From: Candidatus Woesearchaeota archaeon CG10_big_fil_rev_8_21_14_0_10_32_9 | GTDB lineage: Archaea; Nanobdellota; Nanobdellia; Woesearchaeales; 21-14-0-10-32-9 | Direction of reading: 5' to 3' | Length of the DNA stretch: 7,156 nucleotides | Assembly: GCA_002762915.1 (NCBI GenBank) | Contig: PCYF01000033.1 | Location: forward strand, 1 to 7,156 | Shown: positions 1-5,954 of the stretch, piece after piece | How the letters are laid out: the number at the start of each line of letters is the position of its first letter | Position numbering within the stretch: the first letter of the stretch is position 1 | The notes under the pieces: model-generated | Databases searched by the model: none | What the model was told of the DNA's origin: nothing | Seen by the model: only the letters and a program-made list of their open reading frames with translations | Position numbers and translations under genes: made by a program

Positions 1-2
1 TT

Positions 3-197
3 GGAGTTGACAACGAAATATTACCTTTTGGAATCGGAGTTAATACTCTTTCTAAAAATGGTGAAAGAAAGACAGGGGTAGCAATAGAAGCGTTCAAAGG
101 ATTCGATTTACTTGGAATAAAAGGAAGCGTAGAAGGAAGATACAACGCAAGAACAGGAGACATCACAGGATACTTGATGATGAACTATGAATTGTGA
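3..197 (+). CDS. C-terminal fragment of an unrecognised Gly-rich, beta-rich protein
   Basis: An open frame enters from the left edge and ends at TGA 195-197, giving the last 64 residues of a protein whose start lies outside the window. The visible part is rich in glycine. It alternates hydrophobic and polar residues (for example FGIGVNTLSKNG, GFDLLGIKGSVEGRYNARTG), which suggests consecutive beta-hairpins, and it ends in the hydrophobic stretch YLMMNYEL. No cysteine, catalytic motif or clear membrane helix is visible. I do not recognise the family. The stop codon overlaps the ribosome binding site of the next gene, so the two are very probably cotranscribed and this gene heads, or sits inside, the operon running to 2410. 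The frame is supported by the absence of stops and by amino acid composition, not by homology. Confidence 0.6.
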   Translation, partial: GVDNEILPFGIGVNTLSKNGERKTGVAIEAFKGFDLLGIKGSVEGRYNARTGDITGYLMMNYEL

Positions 198-200
198 GGT
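196..200 (+). promoter_or_regulatory. Shine-Dalgarno site of the 294-aa gene
   Basis: GAGGT lies 6 nt before the ATG at 207 and overlaps the TGA stop of the preceding gene. It matches the archaeal anti-SD complement GGAGGTGAT and supports ATG 207 as the start. The overlap suggests translational coupling. Confidence 0.65.
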
Positions 201-206
201 TAAAAA

Positions 207-1091
207 ATGAAAATAATTGATGATAACGAACAGACAATAAATGTCATGAACAGATACATAACACACGCAAATATTCCTCCGCAAGCAGAAGAATACACTT
301 TCATAAATGCAAATCTCTGCGAAAAACCAAATGATAAAAGAACAGATGCTAAAGGAATATTACTAGCACAAAATCATCTAAAAGAAGGAGAAAAAATAGC
401 AATATATAGTTTTTTATCAGCTCAATTTCTTTATTCTGAAGCAAATTCTACAAACAAAGAATTCATGAAGACCATGTCACTAGATTCTTCATTATTTCTT
501 AGACTTCCAGATTTAGCAAGTGAACTAATCGCAGAATTAAATGAACCTAAATATTACAATCCTGCAATGAGTTTAGCAAGTACCGCGGCAATATCATCTA
601 ACATAGCGGGATCTCTTCTTCATAGTATTCAAAGAACTGGAGAAGCTGAAACAGCAGCACTTGGAAGATCCAAACTCGGAATTGAAGGTACAGACAATCA
701 AGTGCTTGAACAACTATACAAACTAAAAGATTACGGAAACAGAATTATAACATCAAACGAACTAATTAAAGGATTATTTGTAGACGTAGAAAATACGATA
801 TTAACACAAGACAACAACATAAATGAACAAGTTCTTGAAAAAATGATCCAGTACAAAGGGCCTGTAACTCTATGGACTGGAGGAGAGTTGAAAAAAATAC
901 AAAAAACTCTTGGCCAGAAATTTGAAGAAGCTTGCATTAAACAAAATTCTAGACTATATACTAGAACACCAATATTGAGTAAATATACTTTTAACCAATG
1001 CTTTGTTGAAGAAGTTATAGACGATTCTTCTCAAGACGAATTTAAAGAAGTTTACAAAATAAAATCTGAGAAATATACACAAATAGATTAA
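207..1091 (+). CDS. 294-aa protein with HAD-like C-terminal domain and possible degenerate receiver N-terminus
   Basis: This is a probably cytosolic protein with no signal peptide or membrane segment. Residues about 187-280 carry the HAD-superfamily motifs in order. Motif I-like LFVDVENTIL has D193 in the nucleophile position, but the usual second Asp is E195. Motif II-like VTLWTGG has T224, a candidate motif III lysine is K259, and motif IV-like VIDDSSQDE has D272, D273 and D277. The spacing leaves no room for a cap, so this would be a minimal HAD fold. Residues 1-118 loosely follow a CheY-type receiver: an early MKIIDDN acidic pair, a beta4-like IAIYSFLSA, and a beta5/alpha5-like FLRLPDLASELIAEL. 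No clear phospho-acceptor Asp is visible, and the usual Lys is replaced. The start is fixed by GAGGT at 196-200. The next gene begins 18 nt downstream. The domain calls are pattern-based inference. The substrate is unknown, and the Asp-to-Glu change in motif I could mean weak or no phosphatase activity. Confidence 0.8.
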   Translation: MKIIDDNEQTINVMNRYITHANIPPQAEEYTFINANLCEKPNDKRTDAKGILLAQNHLKEGEKIAIYSFLSAQFLYSEANSTNKEFMKTMSLDSSLFLRLPDLASELIAELNEPKYYNPAMSLASTAAISSNIAGSLLHSIQRTGEAETAALGRSKLGIEGTDNQVLEQLYKLKDYGNRIITSNELIKGLFVDVENTILTQDNNINEQVLEKMIQYKGPVTLWTGGELKKIQKTLGQKFEEACIKQNSRLYTRTPILSKYTFNQCFVEEVIDDSSQDEFKEVYKIKSEKYTQID

Positions 1092-1099
1092 AAATAAAT

Positions 1100-1104
1100 G
1101 GTGA
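1100..1104 (+). promoter_or_regulatory. Shine-Dalgarno site selecting ATG 1110
   Basis: GGTGA lies 5 nt before ATG 1110 and matches the archaeal SD core GGAGGTGAT. The longer reading from ATG 1098 would put this motif inside the coding region and leave that ATG with only AAAAATAA before it. The site therefore decides the start in favour of 1110. Confidence 0.6.
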
Positions 1105-1109
1105 AAAAA

Positions 1110-1622
1110 ATGGATGATGGAATAAAGATGATGTATAAATTTCTCTATAATTTAAATGTAGATGAATGCATAAAAGTTGAAGAACCCCGTTCAAATAAAG
1201 AAATATATCTAAATGATGAATTCATAAAGCTTGACGATTTTATAAATAAATCAACAAAGCCAGCCACAATTGATCATTTCTCAACAAAAGAACAAGCGGA
1301 AAAATTCCCTGCACTTATGAAAAATAAATATGTTGAAGTAACAACACTCTGGGGAGTTATAAAGTATTCAAATGAAGCGATAGGATACATAAACAGAATA
1401 CAAATACACAATGGATTTCCGACAGTAATTTCTGTTGAAGATTTAATTAAAGATCCTGTTGAAACATACAAAAAAGGAATTGAAACTCTCAGAAAAAATC
1501 TTACACCAGAAAATGTTGCTCGTGAATTCTATAACCAATTTGTAAAACATAATGATGTAAACATTTTCTTGAAAGAAAAATATTTTCAAAAAGTAATAAC
1601 TTCAAACGGAGGGAAAAAATGA
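1110..1622 (+). CDS. 170-aa hypothetical protein
   Basis: I do not recognise this protein. I chose ATG 1110 over the in-frame ATG 1098 (174 aa) because GGTGA at 1100-1104 is well placed for 1110. The product is a soluble-looking mixed alpha/beta protein rich in Lys, Glu, Asn and Ile, with no signal peptide or membrane helix. Its middle, residues about 73-110, is hydrophobic and beta-like (YVEVTTLWGVIKYS, then INRIQIHNGFPTVIS). The C-terminal 60 residues look helical (DPVETYKKGIETLRKN, then ENVAREFYNQFVKH). It has a single cysteine, C20, and no catalytic motif I can name. It sits 18 nt after the HAD-like gene, and its stop overlaps the next start (ATGA at 1619-1622). That tight coupling to its neighbours implies a shared, unknown process. 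Confidence 0.8.
   Translation: MDDGIKMMYKFLYNLNVDECIKVEEPRSNKEIYLNDEFIKLDDFINKSTKPATIDHFSTKEQAEKFPALMKNKYVEVTTLWGVIKYSNEAIGYINRIQIHNGFPTVISVEDLIKDPVETYKKGIETLRKNLTPENVAREFYNQFVKHNDVNIFLKEKYFQKVITSNGGKK
1608..1613 (+). promoter_or_regulatory. Shine-Dalgarno site of the 263-aa gene
   Basis: GGAGGG lies 5 nt before ATG 1619, inside the last codons of the upstream gene. It is the strongest SD match in the window and confirms the start despite the 4-nt ATGA overlap. Confidence 0.75.
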
Positions 1623-2410
1623 AGAAATTAGTAAACACAACCATATATGGCCTAACTAGCGACAATGCTGAAGCAGCAATAGAAGGAGCATTACTTGGTT
1701 ATAAAGGTATAATAAATTTAGATGGAATGACAGAAAATAGAGCATTTAAAGGAGGCTTATTTGAGGGAACAGCAAAAACAACCATAAACACGGCTGCAAA
1801 ACTAGGAGAACTAGTAGACAATATGATAGGACTTACACTCTCAACAAAATACAGATCAAACATAAATGCAGCAACATCCAATGTGATGACTCCTACAACT
1901 GCAATAGTAGAAGCAGACACCTTATTAAAAAATTATAATGCACAACTAGATGCAGAAGAAAAAGCAGTAAAAGCATATTTTTTGCAAGAAAAAGAAGAAA
2001 AAGCTCAAAGAATAAATGACTTCAAAAAAGTAATGACTGAATTAAATGAGCTATACAAAACAGGAAACGCTCAAGAAGTAGCTGATGTTATAGACAAAAT
2101 AAACACAATTGCAACATGGTCCACAATTGTTCCAGTTGGACAAATATATGTATCTATGAAAGGAATGTTAGACGTAGCAGAATATTTCAGCAATTCAAAC
2201 ATGGATGCGGTAAGCTTAGATGCGCAAAACTTGTACGGAAATATAGATGAAAAAATGTGGCAAACAAAGAAAACAAAAGTACAAGAATATAAAACATTTC
2301 TTGGATTCAAAAGCACAATATCAAGCAAAGTAGCACCAGAATTAAACGAAACATATGATGGATCAATAGATTCAGAAAAAATAGCTATGGACTTACTACG
2401 GTTTAATTAA
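1619..2410 (+). CDS. 263-aa helical hypothetical protein
   Basis: I do not recognise this protein. It is last in the operon and overlaps the previous stop by ATGA. Its start is fixed by GGAGGG 5 nt upstream. Residues about 15-105 are Ala/Thr/Gly-rich and weakly charged (AAIEGALLGYKG, NTAAKLGELV, AATSNVMTPTTAIVEAD). Residues about 105-146 form a strongly charged helix with coiled-coil character (AQLDAEEKAVKAY, then EKEEKAQRINDFKKV). A moderately hydrophobic stretch follows at about 161-190 (TIATWSTIVPVGQIYVSM), which is too polar and broken for a confident membrane helix. The C-terminus is again charged and helical. It contains no cysteine and no nucleotide-binding or metal-binding motif. A structural or scaffolding role would fit the composition but is only a guess. 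T-tracts start 9 nt after the stop, consistent with operon termination. Confidence 0.8.
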   Translation: MKKLVNTTIYGLTSDNAEAAIEGALLGYKGIINLDGMTENRAFKGGLFEGTAKTTINTAAKLGELVDNMIGLTLSTKYRSNINAATSNVMTPTTAIVEADTLLKNYNAQLDAEEKAVKAYFLQEKEEKAQRINDFKKVMTELNELYKTGNAQEVADVIDKINTIATWSTIVPVGQIYVSMKGMLDVAEYFSNSNMDAVSLDAQNLYGNIDEKMWQTKKTKVQEYKTFLGFKSTISSKVAPELNETYDGSIDSEKIAMDLLRFN

Positions 2411-2418
2411 AAAACAAA

Positions 2419-2445
2419 TTTTTTCTTTTTTAATTTAATTTTTTT
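2419..2445 (+). terminator. Oligo-T terminator closing the first operon
   Basis: Three T-runs (T6 at 2419-2424, T6 at 2426-2431, T7 at 2439-2445) begin 9 nt after the stop at 2410. No stem-loop is visible. Archaeal RNA polymerase terminates at such U-tracts without a hairpin. The core CAAATTTTTTCTTTTTT recurs after the stop at 4565. Confidence 0.7.
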
Positions 2446-2564
2446 ATTTATTTTATTTGATCTATGAAAAATGAAAACAGACTCAAAAAAATATGGACAT
2501 TGTAAAGCGACAACGAAGATTTTTCTAATTATGAAACTGTTTTTCTTATAAAGAGTTGATTCTA
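2446..2564 (+). other. Intergenic region expected to hold the promoter of the repeat-protein gene
   Basis: This non-coding stretch lies between the oligo-T terminator and the next ATG. It must contain a promoter if the upstream T-tract terminates, but I cannot place one firmly. TTATAAAG at 2546-2553 looks like a TATA box, yet a start about 26 nt downstream would fall inside the gene. AAAAAAATATGG near 2485-2496 and CTAATTATG near 2525-2533 are weaker candidates. GAGTTGAT at 2553-2560 is the probable SD, so the mRNA should have at least a short leader. I saw no RNA gene or operator-like palindrome. Confidence 0.35.
2553..2560 (+). promoter_or_regulatory. Probable Shine-Dalgarno site selecting ATG 2565
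   Basis: GAGTTGAT differs by one base from the SD consensus GAGGTGAT and lies 4 nt before ATG 2565. A longer reading from TTG 2556 would start within this motif, so ATG 2565 is preferred. Confidence 0.5.
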
Positions 2565-4565
2565 ATGCCTGCCGGAATTAAATGGAAAAAAGAAGACATA
2601 GTAGACGCTATAAAAAAAGCGTGGAAAGAAGGTGCAGATTTAAGACATTCAAAAGTTTCGAAGAGCGACATATACTGGGCATACAAATCACATAAAAATT
2701 ATTTCACAGATTGGCACGAAGCATTAGAAGCTGCAGGCATAACGTACAAGCAAGTAACTGATAGAATTAAAGTTCCTGAAAAGCAAGATGCGCAAAAAAA
2801 GTTTTTAGAAGAATTAGTAACTGCATTTAAGAGCGGATTAGACTTAAGCGCATCTGCACTTCAAGTCCCGAAAACATACGGTTTAAGCATTTACGAAAGA
2901 CACAAAAGATTTTATAAAGGACGATTTTCCTGGGAAAACGCATTAACTGAAGCGGGACTTCCTTTAGAAGATATTGTTAAACAAAAAAGATGGGATAAAT
3001 CTTTAGTAAAACAAAATTTACTCGAGTTAAAAGAAAAAGAAGTAAATTTAAAGCCTGCGAACATAAAAGAAAACTATGCCTCGCTGTATAAAGCCATAAT
3101 TAATCATTTTGACAATTACAAATCCGCTCTCAAGTATGCAGGAATAAAATCCACAAAGATTTTATCAAATGCTCAAAAGAGAACAAAAAAATCAATAATT
3201 CTTTACATCATTAAATTGCATGCTGAGGGAAAAAATCTTAACAAAACCCATTTACTAAAAGGAACAAAAAATATTCCAAAACGAAACATATATTCCGCTG
3301 AAAGAAAATTTGAAGGAGGTTGGGAAGAAGCAGTGAATATCGCAGGAATAAATTATGATGATTATAAACAAATAAAAAATAACTGGACTGTTGATAAAAT
3401 TATTTCTGAAATAAAAACTATGCGAGAAATGGGAGAACCTTTGAATTCTGGCAACATCACTAAAACTAAAAATGGCCTCTATAAGGCAGCACTTAGATAT
3501 GCGGGTGGTTGGAAGCAAGCGCTTGAAAAAGCAGGTTTTGACCCTCTTGATATTCAACTAACAAAAAATATAGAAGAAAATGAAATACTTGAGAAAATTA
3601 AAGAATTACACTCTTCTGGAAGCGAACTTAATGCAGGCAACATCCTAGATAGTGATTCCGCAGAAATAAGAAGAATTTATTATGCAGCTACACGAAAATT
3701 CAAACAAGGATGGGATGAAGCTTTGACACTCGCAGGGCTAGATCCTGAAAAAATCAGAAAACGTGCTAATAAATATAATATAAATGAACTTAAGAAAGAA
3801 TTTAAGAAAGCTGAAAAAAATGGAATGGATTTAACAATAAAAGCACTTTCTGGTAAATTCAAAAACTATTTACGCGCAATAAATAGAAGATTTGATTCTT
3901 ACAGAGATTTTCTTAATGCGGCAGGAATAGACGCATCTAAATATACTGTGGGCACTTGGCAAAATGGACAAGGAGTAATTGATTATCTAAGAGAAAATTT
4001 TCCTACAGGAGTTGTTATTGGTGCAACAGCAGATCGTAATTTTGCAGCGGCACAAAGTAAATACTTTGGAACAATAGAAAACGCAGTAAAACAGGCAGGA
4101 TTAATCTACTCAAGAAAAGGAAAAATTTCAGAGAAGACTCTGGAAGCACCTGAAAATATTGGAGCAATATACAAGTACAATAAAGATTATCTAAACGAAA
4201 TCGCTGAGGAAATATATTATAAAGTCCCTTGGAAACAAAGAGCCAGAGTAGAAAAGGCAGATATTGCAAGTCAAGCATTTATGAAATTTTTAGAAATTCT
4301 ACCAAAAAAACCCGCCGATAAAGGAATAAGAGAATTTACATATCCTATATTAACTAAGGAACTTTCTAAAGAGCTTCGTGCTCAAATGAAAGAAATAAGA
4401 TACGAAAAAGATGTATATTTCGACTTATTTAGAGAAAAGACAGATGATTATGATACTGAAGATTACTATGCAGACAATATTGATTCGAAAATGTCTCAAG
4501 AAATGGCACTCGACGATATTGTAGATGAAGAAGAATCTAATTACAACTATAGCGCATATACCTAA
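2565..4565 (+). CDS. HNH_repeat-like eight-repeat protein with sigma-70 region 2-like C-terminus
   Basis: This 666-aa protein (numbering below counts from TTG 2556) probably binds DNA. Residues 10-516 hold eight diverged helical repeats, each ending in a W/Y..AL..AG[IFL] signature: WHEALEAAGI 53-62, WENALTEAGL 126-135, YKSALKYAGI 188-197, WEEAVNIAGI 256-265, WKQALEKAGF 319-328, WDEALTLAGL 386-395, YRDFLNAAGI 449-458, IENAVKQAGL 507-516. The pattern resembles the homing-endonuclease-associated repeat family (HNH_repeat). There is no HNH, LAGLIDADG or GIY-YIG nuclease motif. Residues about 543-616 resemble sigma-70 region 2: ADIASQAFMKFLEIL, then a Gly-[IY]-x-x-Phe-Thr-Tyr turn (KGIREFTYPIL), then a basic helix (SKELRAQMK). 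A sigma region 4 helix-turn-helix is absent. The last 40 residues are rich in Asp, Glu and Tyr. The gene stands alone between T-tracts. Repeats are seen directly. The family and sigma resemblance are inference, and the protein could instead be a non-sigma helical DNA-binding protein. Confidence 0.85.
   Translation: MPAGIKWKKEDIVDAIKKAWKEGADLRHSKVSKSDIYWAYKSHKNYFTDWHEALEAAGITYKQVTDRIKVPEKQDAQKKFLEELVTAFKSGLDLSASALQVPKTYGLSIYERHKRFYKGRFSWENALTEAGLPLEDIVKQKRWDKSLVKQNLLELKEKEVNLKPANIKENYASLYKAIINHFDNYKSALKYAGIKSTKILSNAQKRTKKSIILYIIKLHAEGKNLNKTHLLKGTKNIPKRNIYSAERKFEGGWEEAVNIAGINYDDYKQIKNNWTVDKIISEIKTMREMGEPLNSGNITKTKNGLYKAALRYAGGWKQALEKAGFDPLDIQLTKNIEENEILEKIKELHSSGSELNAGNILDSDSAEIRRIYYAATRKFKQGWDEALTLAGLDPEKIRKRANKYNINELKKEFKKAEKNGMDLTIKALSGKFKNYLRAINRRFDSYRDFLNAAGIDASKYTVGTWQNGQGVIDYLRENFPTGVVIGATADRNFAAAQSKYFGTIENAVKQAGLIYSRKGKISEKTLEAPENIGAIYKYNKDYLNEIAEEIYYKVPWKQRARVEKADIASQAFMKFLEILPKKPADKGIREFTYPILTKELSKELRAQMKEIRYEKDVYFDLFREKTDDYDTEDYYADNIDSKMSQEMALDDIVDEEESNYNYSAYT
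2583..4103 (+). repeat. Eight tandem protein-level repeats of about 65 residues
   Basis: The conserved AG dipeptide of the repeat signature falls at residues 60, 133, 195, 263, 326, 393, 456 and 514 (counting from TTG 2556), so the spacing is 58-73 residues. Several units also share an internal pattern: a charged helix, G..L, then N-I, then LY.A..R.F..GW before the AL..AG end. Units 3 to 6 are the most alike. DNA identity between units is low, so the array is old and not a recent tandem duplication. Confidence 0.8.
4182..4403 (+). other. Sigma-70 region 2-like segment
   Basis: This covers residues about 543-616 of the repeat protein (counting from TTG 2556). The order of features follows sigma regions 2.1-2.4. 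An amphipathic helix is followed by the acidic-start helix ADIASQAFMKFLEIL (compare the D-L-I-Q-E-x-x-x-G-L-M-K-A-V pattern of sigma factors). Next comes a short charged turn, PADKGIREFTY (compare the R-G-Y-K-F-S-T-Y pattern), then a helix ending in basic residues. The likeness is recalled by eye, not from an alignment. Confidence 0.4.
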
Positions 4566-4578
4566 GAGTTGAGCCAAA

Positions 4579-4602
4579 TTTTTTCTTTTTTTATTTATTT
4601 TT
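4579..4602 (+). terminator. Oligo-T terminator after the repeat-protein gene
   Basis: T6 at 4579-4584, T7 at 4586-4592 and T5 at 4598-4602 begin 13 nt after the stop at 4565. No hairpin is visible. The sequence CAAATTTTTTCTTTTTT is the same as in the terminator near 2419, so it looks like a preferred termination signal in this genome. Confidence 0.7.
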
Positions 4603-4623
4603 AAATTCTCGAAGAATTAGCAC

Positions 4624-4637
4624 AAAATCTTTAAATA
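4624..4637 (+). promoter_or_regulatory. Archaeal BRE/TATA promoter of gatD, predicted leaderless
   Basis: TTTAAATA at 4630-4637 is a good archaeal TATA box. It is preceded by the purine-rich AAAATC, which may act as the BRE. The box centre is about 26 nt before the A of ATG 4660, the usual distance to the transcription start. No SD-like sequence lies between the box and the ATG. The gatD mRNA is therefore predicted to start at or next to its initiation codon. Confidence 0.7.
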
Positions 4638-4659
4638 GAAGATTCCAAATCTAGTCGTT

Positions 4660-5952
4660 ATGAATCAAGAATTGGAGCAGAGTTGCAAGTACGAAATAAA
4701 AACTAAAACAGAAGAATACTCAGGAGTATTTGTAAAACAAGATGAAAAATTTCTTTACATAAAATTAAAATCAGGATATAACATAGGAATTTCTCAAAAC
4801 AAAGTGACTACCATAAAAAAACTTGAAGATAAAAAAATAGAAAAACCTAAACAAGAATCCAAAATAACTGCATCCAAAAATCTACCAAAAATAACAATAT
4901 TACATACGGGCGGAACAATTGCAAGCAAAGTAGATTATTCAACAGGCGCAGTAATTGCACAATTTACAGAAAAAGACATTCTTAATTTATTTCCAGAATT
5001 AACAGCTATTGCAAACATAGACTCAAAACTTGTAAGAAACATGCAATCAGAAATGATGAGATTCGCACATTACAATCTATTAGCAAAAGCAATAAAAGAA
5101 GAAGCAGATAAAGGCGCTGATGGAATAATAATAACACAAGGAACAGACATGCTTCATTATACTTCAGCTGCAATGAGCTTCATACTGGAAAACTTAGGAA
5201 TTCCTGTATTGGTTGTAGGTTCTCAACGTAGCAGCGATAGACCAAGTAGTGATGCCGCAATAAATCTAGTAAGTGCAGTAAATTTCATAGCAAACGCAGA
5301 CTTTTCAGGAGTTGGAGTATGTATGCACGATACAGATAATGATACAACAACACAAATACTTCCAGGATGCAAAATAAGAAAAATGCATACAAGCAGAAGA
5401 GATGCATTCAAACCAATCAATTCCAAACCAATCGCGCAAATAAACACAACAAAAAATGAAATAAAATTCATATCAGATTATTCTAAAAAAAATAAAAACA
5501 AAAAGATTATTTTAAAATTATTCAAAGAAGATCTAAAAATAGGAATAATAAAACCTCACATTTCTATGTTCGCAGAAGAAATACTTACTTACAAAAGTTT
5601 TGATGGAGTCATCCTAGAATTATTAGGAATAGGCCACATGCCGACGATGAAAGTAGATGAATACACAGATGAAAACATCAAAATATACAAAGCAATAAAA
5701 ACACTCTGCAAAAAAATGCCTGTTGGAATAGCTCCAACCACAATTTACGGAAGATTAAATCTAAATGTTTACAGCCCAGGAAAACAACTGCTAGACGCAG
5801 GAGTTATTGGAAACTATACAGATATGACTCCAGAAACCGCATTCATAAAACTGGCATGGTTAATTTCTAACTACAAAAAAGAAGAAATCAAAGAACTCTT
5901 CGAAAAGAATCTACGAGGAGAAATCTCTGAACGAATAGAAGACGAGAATTAA
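4660..5952 (+). CDS. gatD: Glutamyl-tRNA(Gln) amidotransferase subunit D
   Basis: GatD is the glutaminase subunit of the archaeal GatDE complex in the cytosol. It hydrolyses glutamine and passes ammonia to GatE for conversion of Glu-tRNA(Gln) to Gln-tRNA(Gln). The 430-aa length is normal for the family. Residues about 8-55 form the small N-terminal beta domain typical of GatD (YSGVFVKQDEKFLYIKLKSG). After a Lys-rich linker, residues about 76-405 form the type I asparaginase-like domain. Active-site motifs are intact: HTGGTIAS (T83, T86), TQGTDMLHYTS (T162, D163), and K241 in KIRKMHTSRRDAF. GSQRSSDRPSSDAAINL, also typical, is present. The start is supported by the TATA box 26 nt upstream. The next gene follows after 2 nt, and gatE follows that, so the three probably form one transcript. 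It appears functional, and archaeal origin follows from its presence. Confidence 0.97.
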   Translation: MNQELEQSCKYEIKTKTEEYSGVFVKQDEKFLYIKLKSGYNIGISQNKVTTIKKLEDKKIEKPKQESKITASKNLPKITILHTGGTIASKVDYSTGAVIAQFTEKDILNLFPELTAIANIDSKLVRNMQSEMMRFAHYNLLAKAIKEEADKGADGIIITQGTDMLHYTSAAMSFILENLGIPVLVVGSQRSSDRPSSDAAINLVSAVNFIANADFSGVGVCMHDTDNDTTTQILPGCKIRKMHTSRRDAFKPINSKPIAQINTTKNEIKFISDYSKKNKNKKIILKLFKEDLKIGIIKPHISMFAEEILTYKSFDGVILELLGIGHMPTMKVDEYTDENIKIYKAIKTLCKKMPVGIAPTTIYGRLNLNVYSPGKQLLDAGVIGNYTDMTPETAFIKLAWLISNYKKEEIKELFEKNLRGEISERIEDEN

Positions 5953-5954
5953 AG

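Noticed and set aside
2098..2190. Membrane helix in the 263-aa protein
   Set aside because: The hydrophobic stretch is interrupted by Ser, Thr, Gln, Lys and Pro and lacks a continuous 18-20 residue apolar core.
2464..2505. 13-codon open frame starting ATG 2464 in the intergenic region, possible leader peptide
   Set aside because: It has no Shine-Dalgarno site or well-placed TATA box and no regulatory codon run or attenuator hairpin. Such a short frame is expected by chance.
2473..2545. Inverted repeat GAAAACAG / CTGTTTTT(C) flanking the promoter region
   Set aside because: Only seven bases pair cleanly, separated by 56 nt, in A/T-homopolymer sequence. This is not distinguishable from chance.
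2546..2553. TTATAAAG as the TATA box of the repeat-protein gene
   Set aside because: A start 26 nt downstream would fall at about 2575, inside the gene, with no later in-frame start to rescue it.
2556..2564. TTG 2556 as the start of the repeat protein
   Set aside because: It overlaps the likely SD GAGTTGAT. ATG 2565 has correct spacing and only shortens the protein by three residues.
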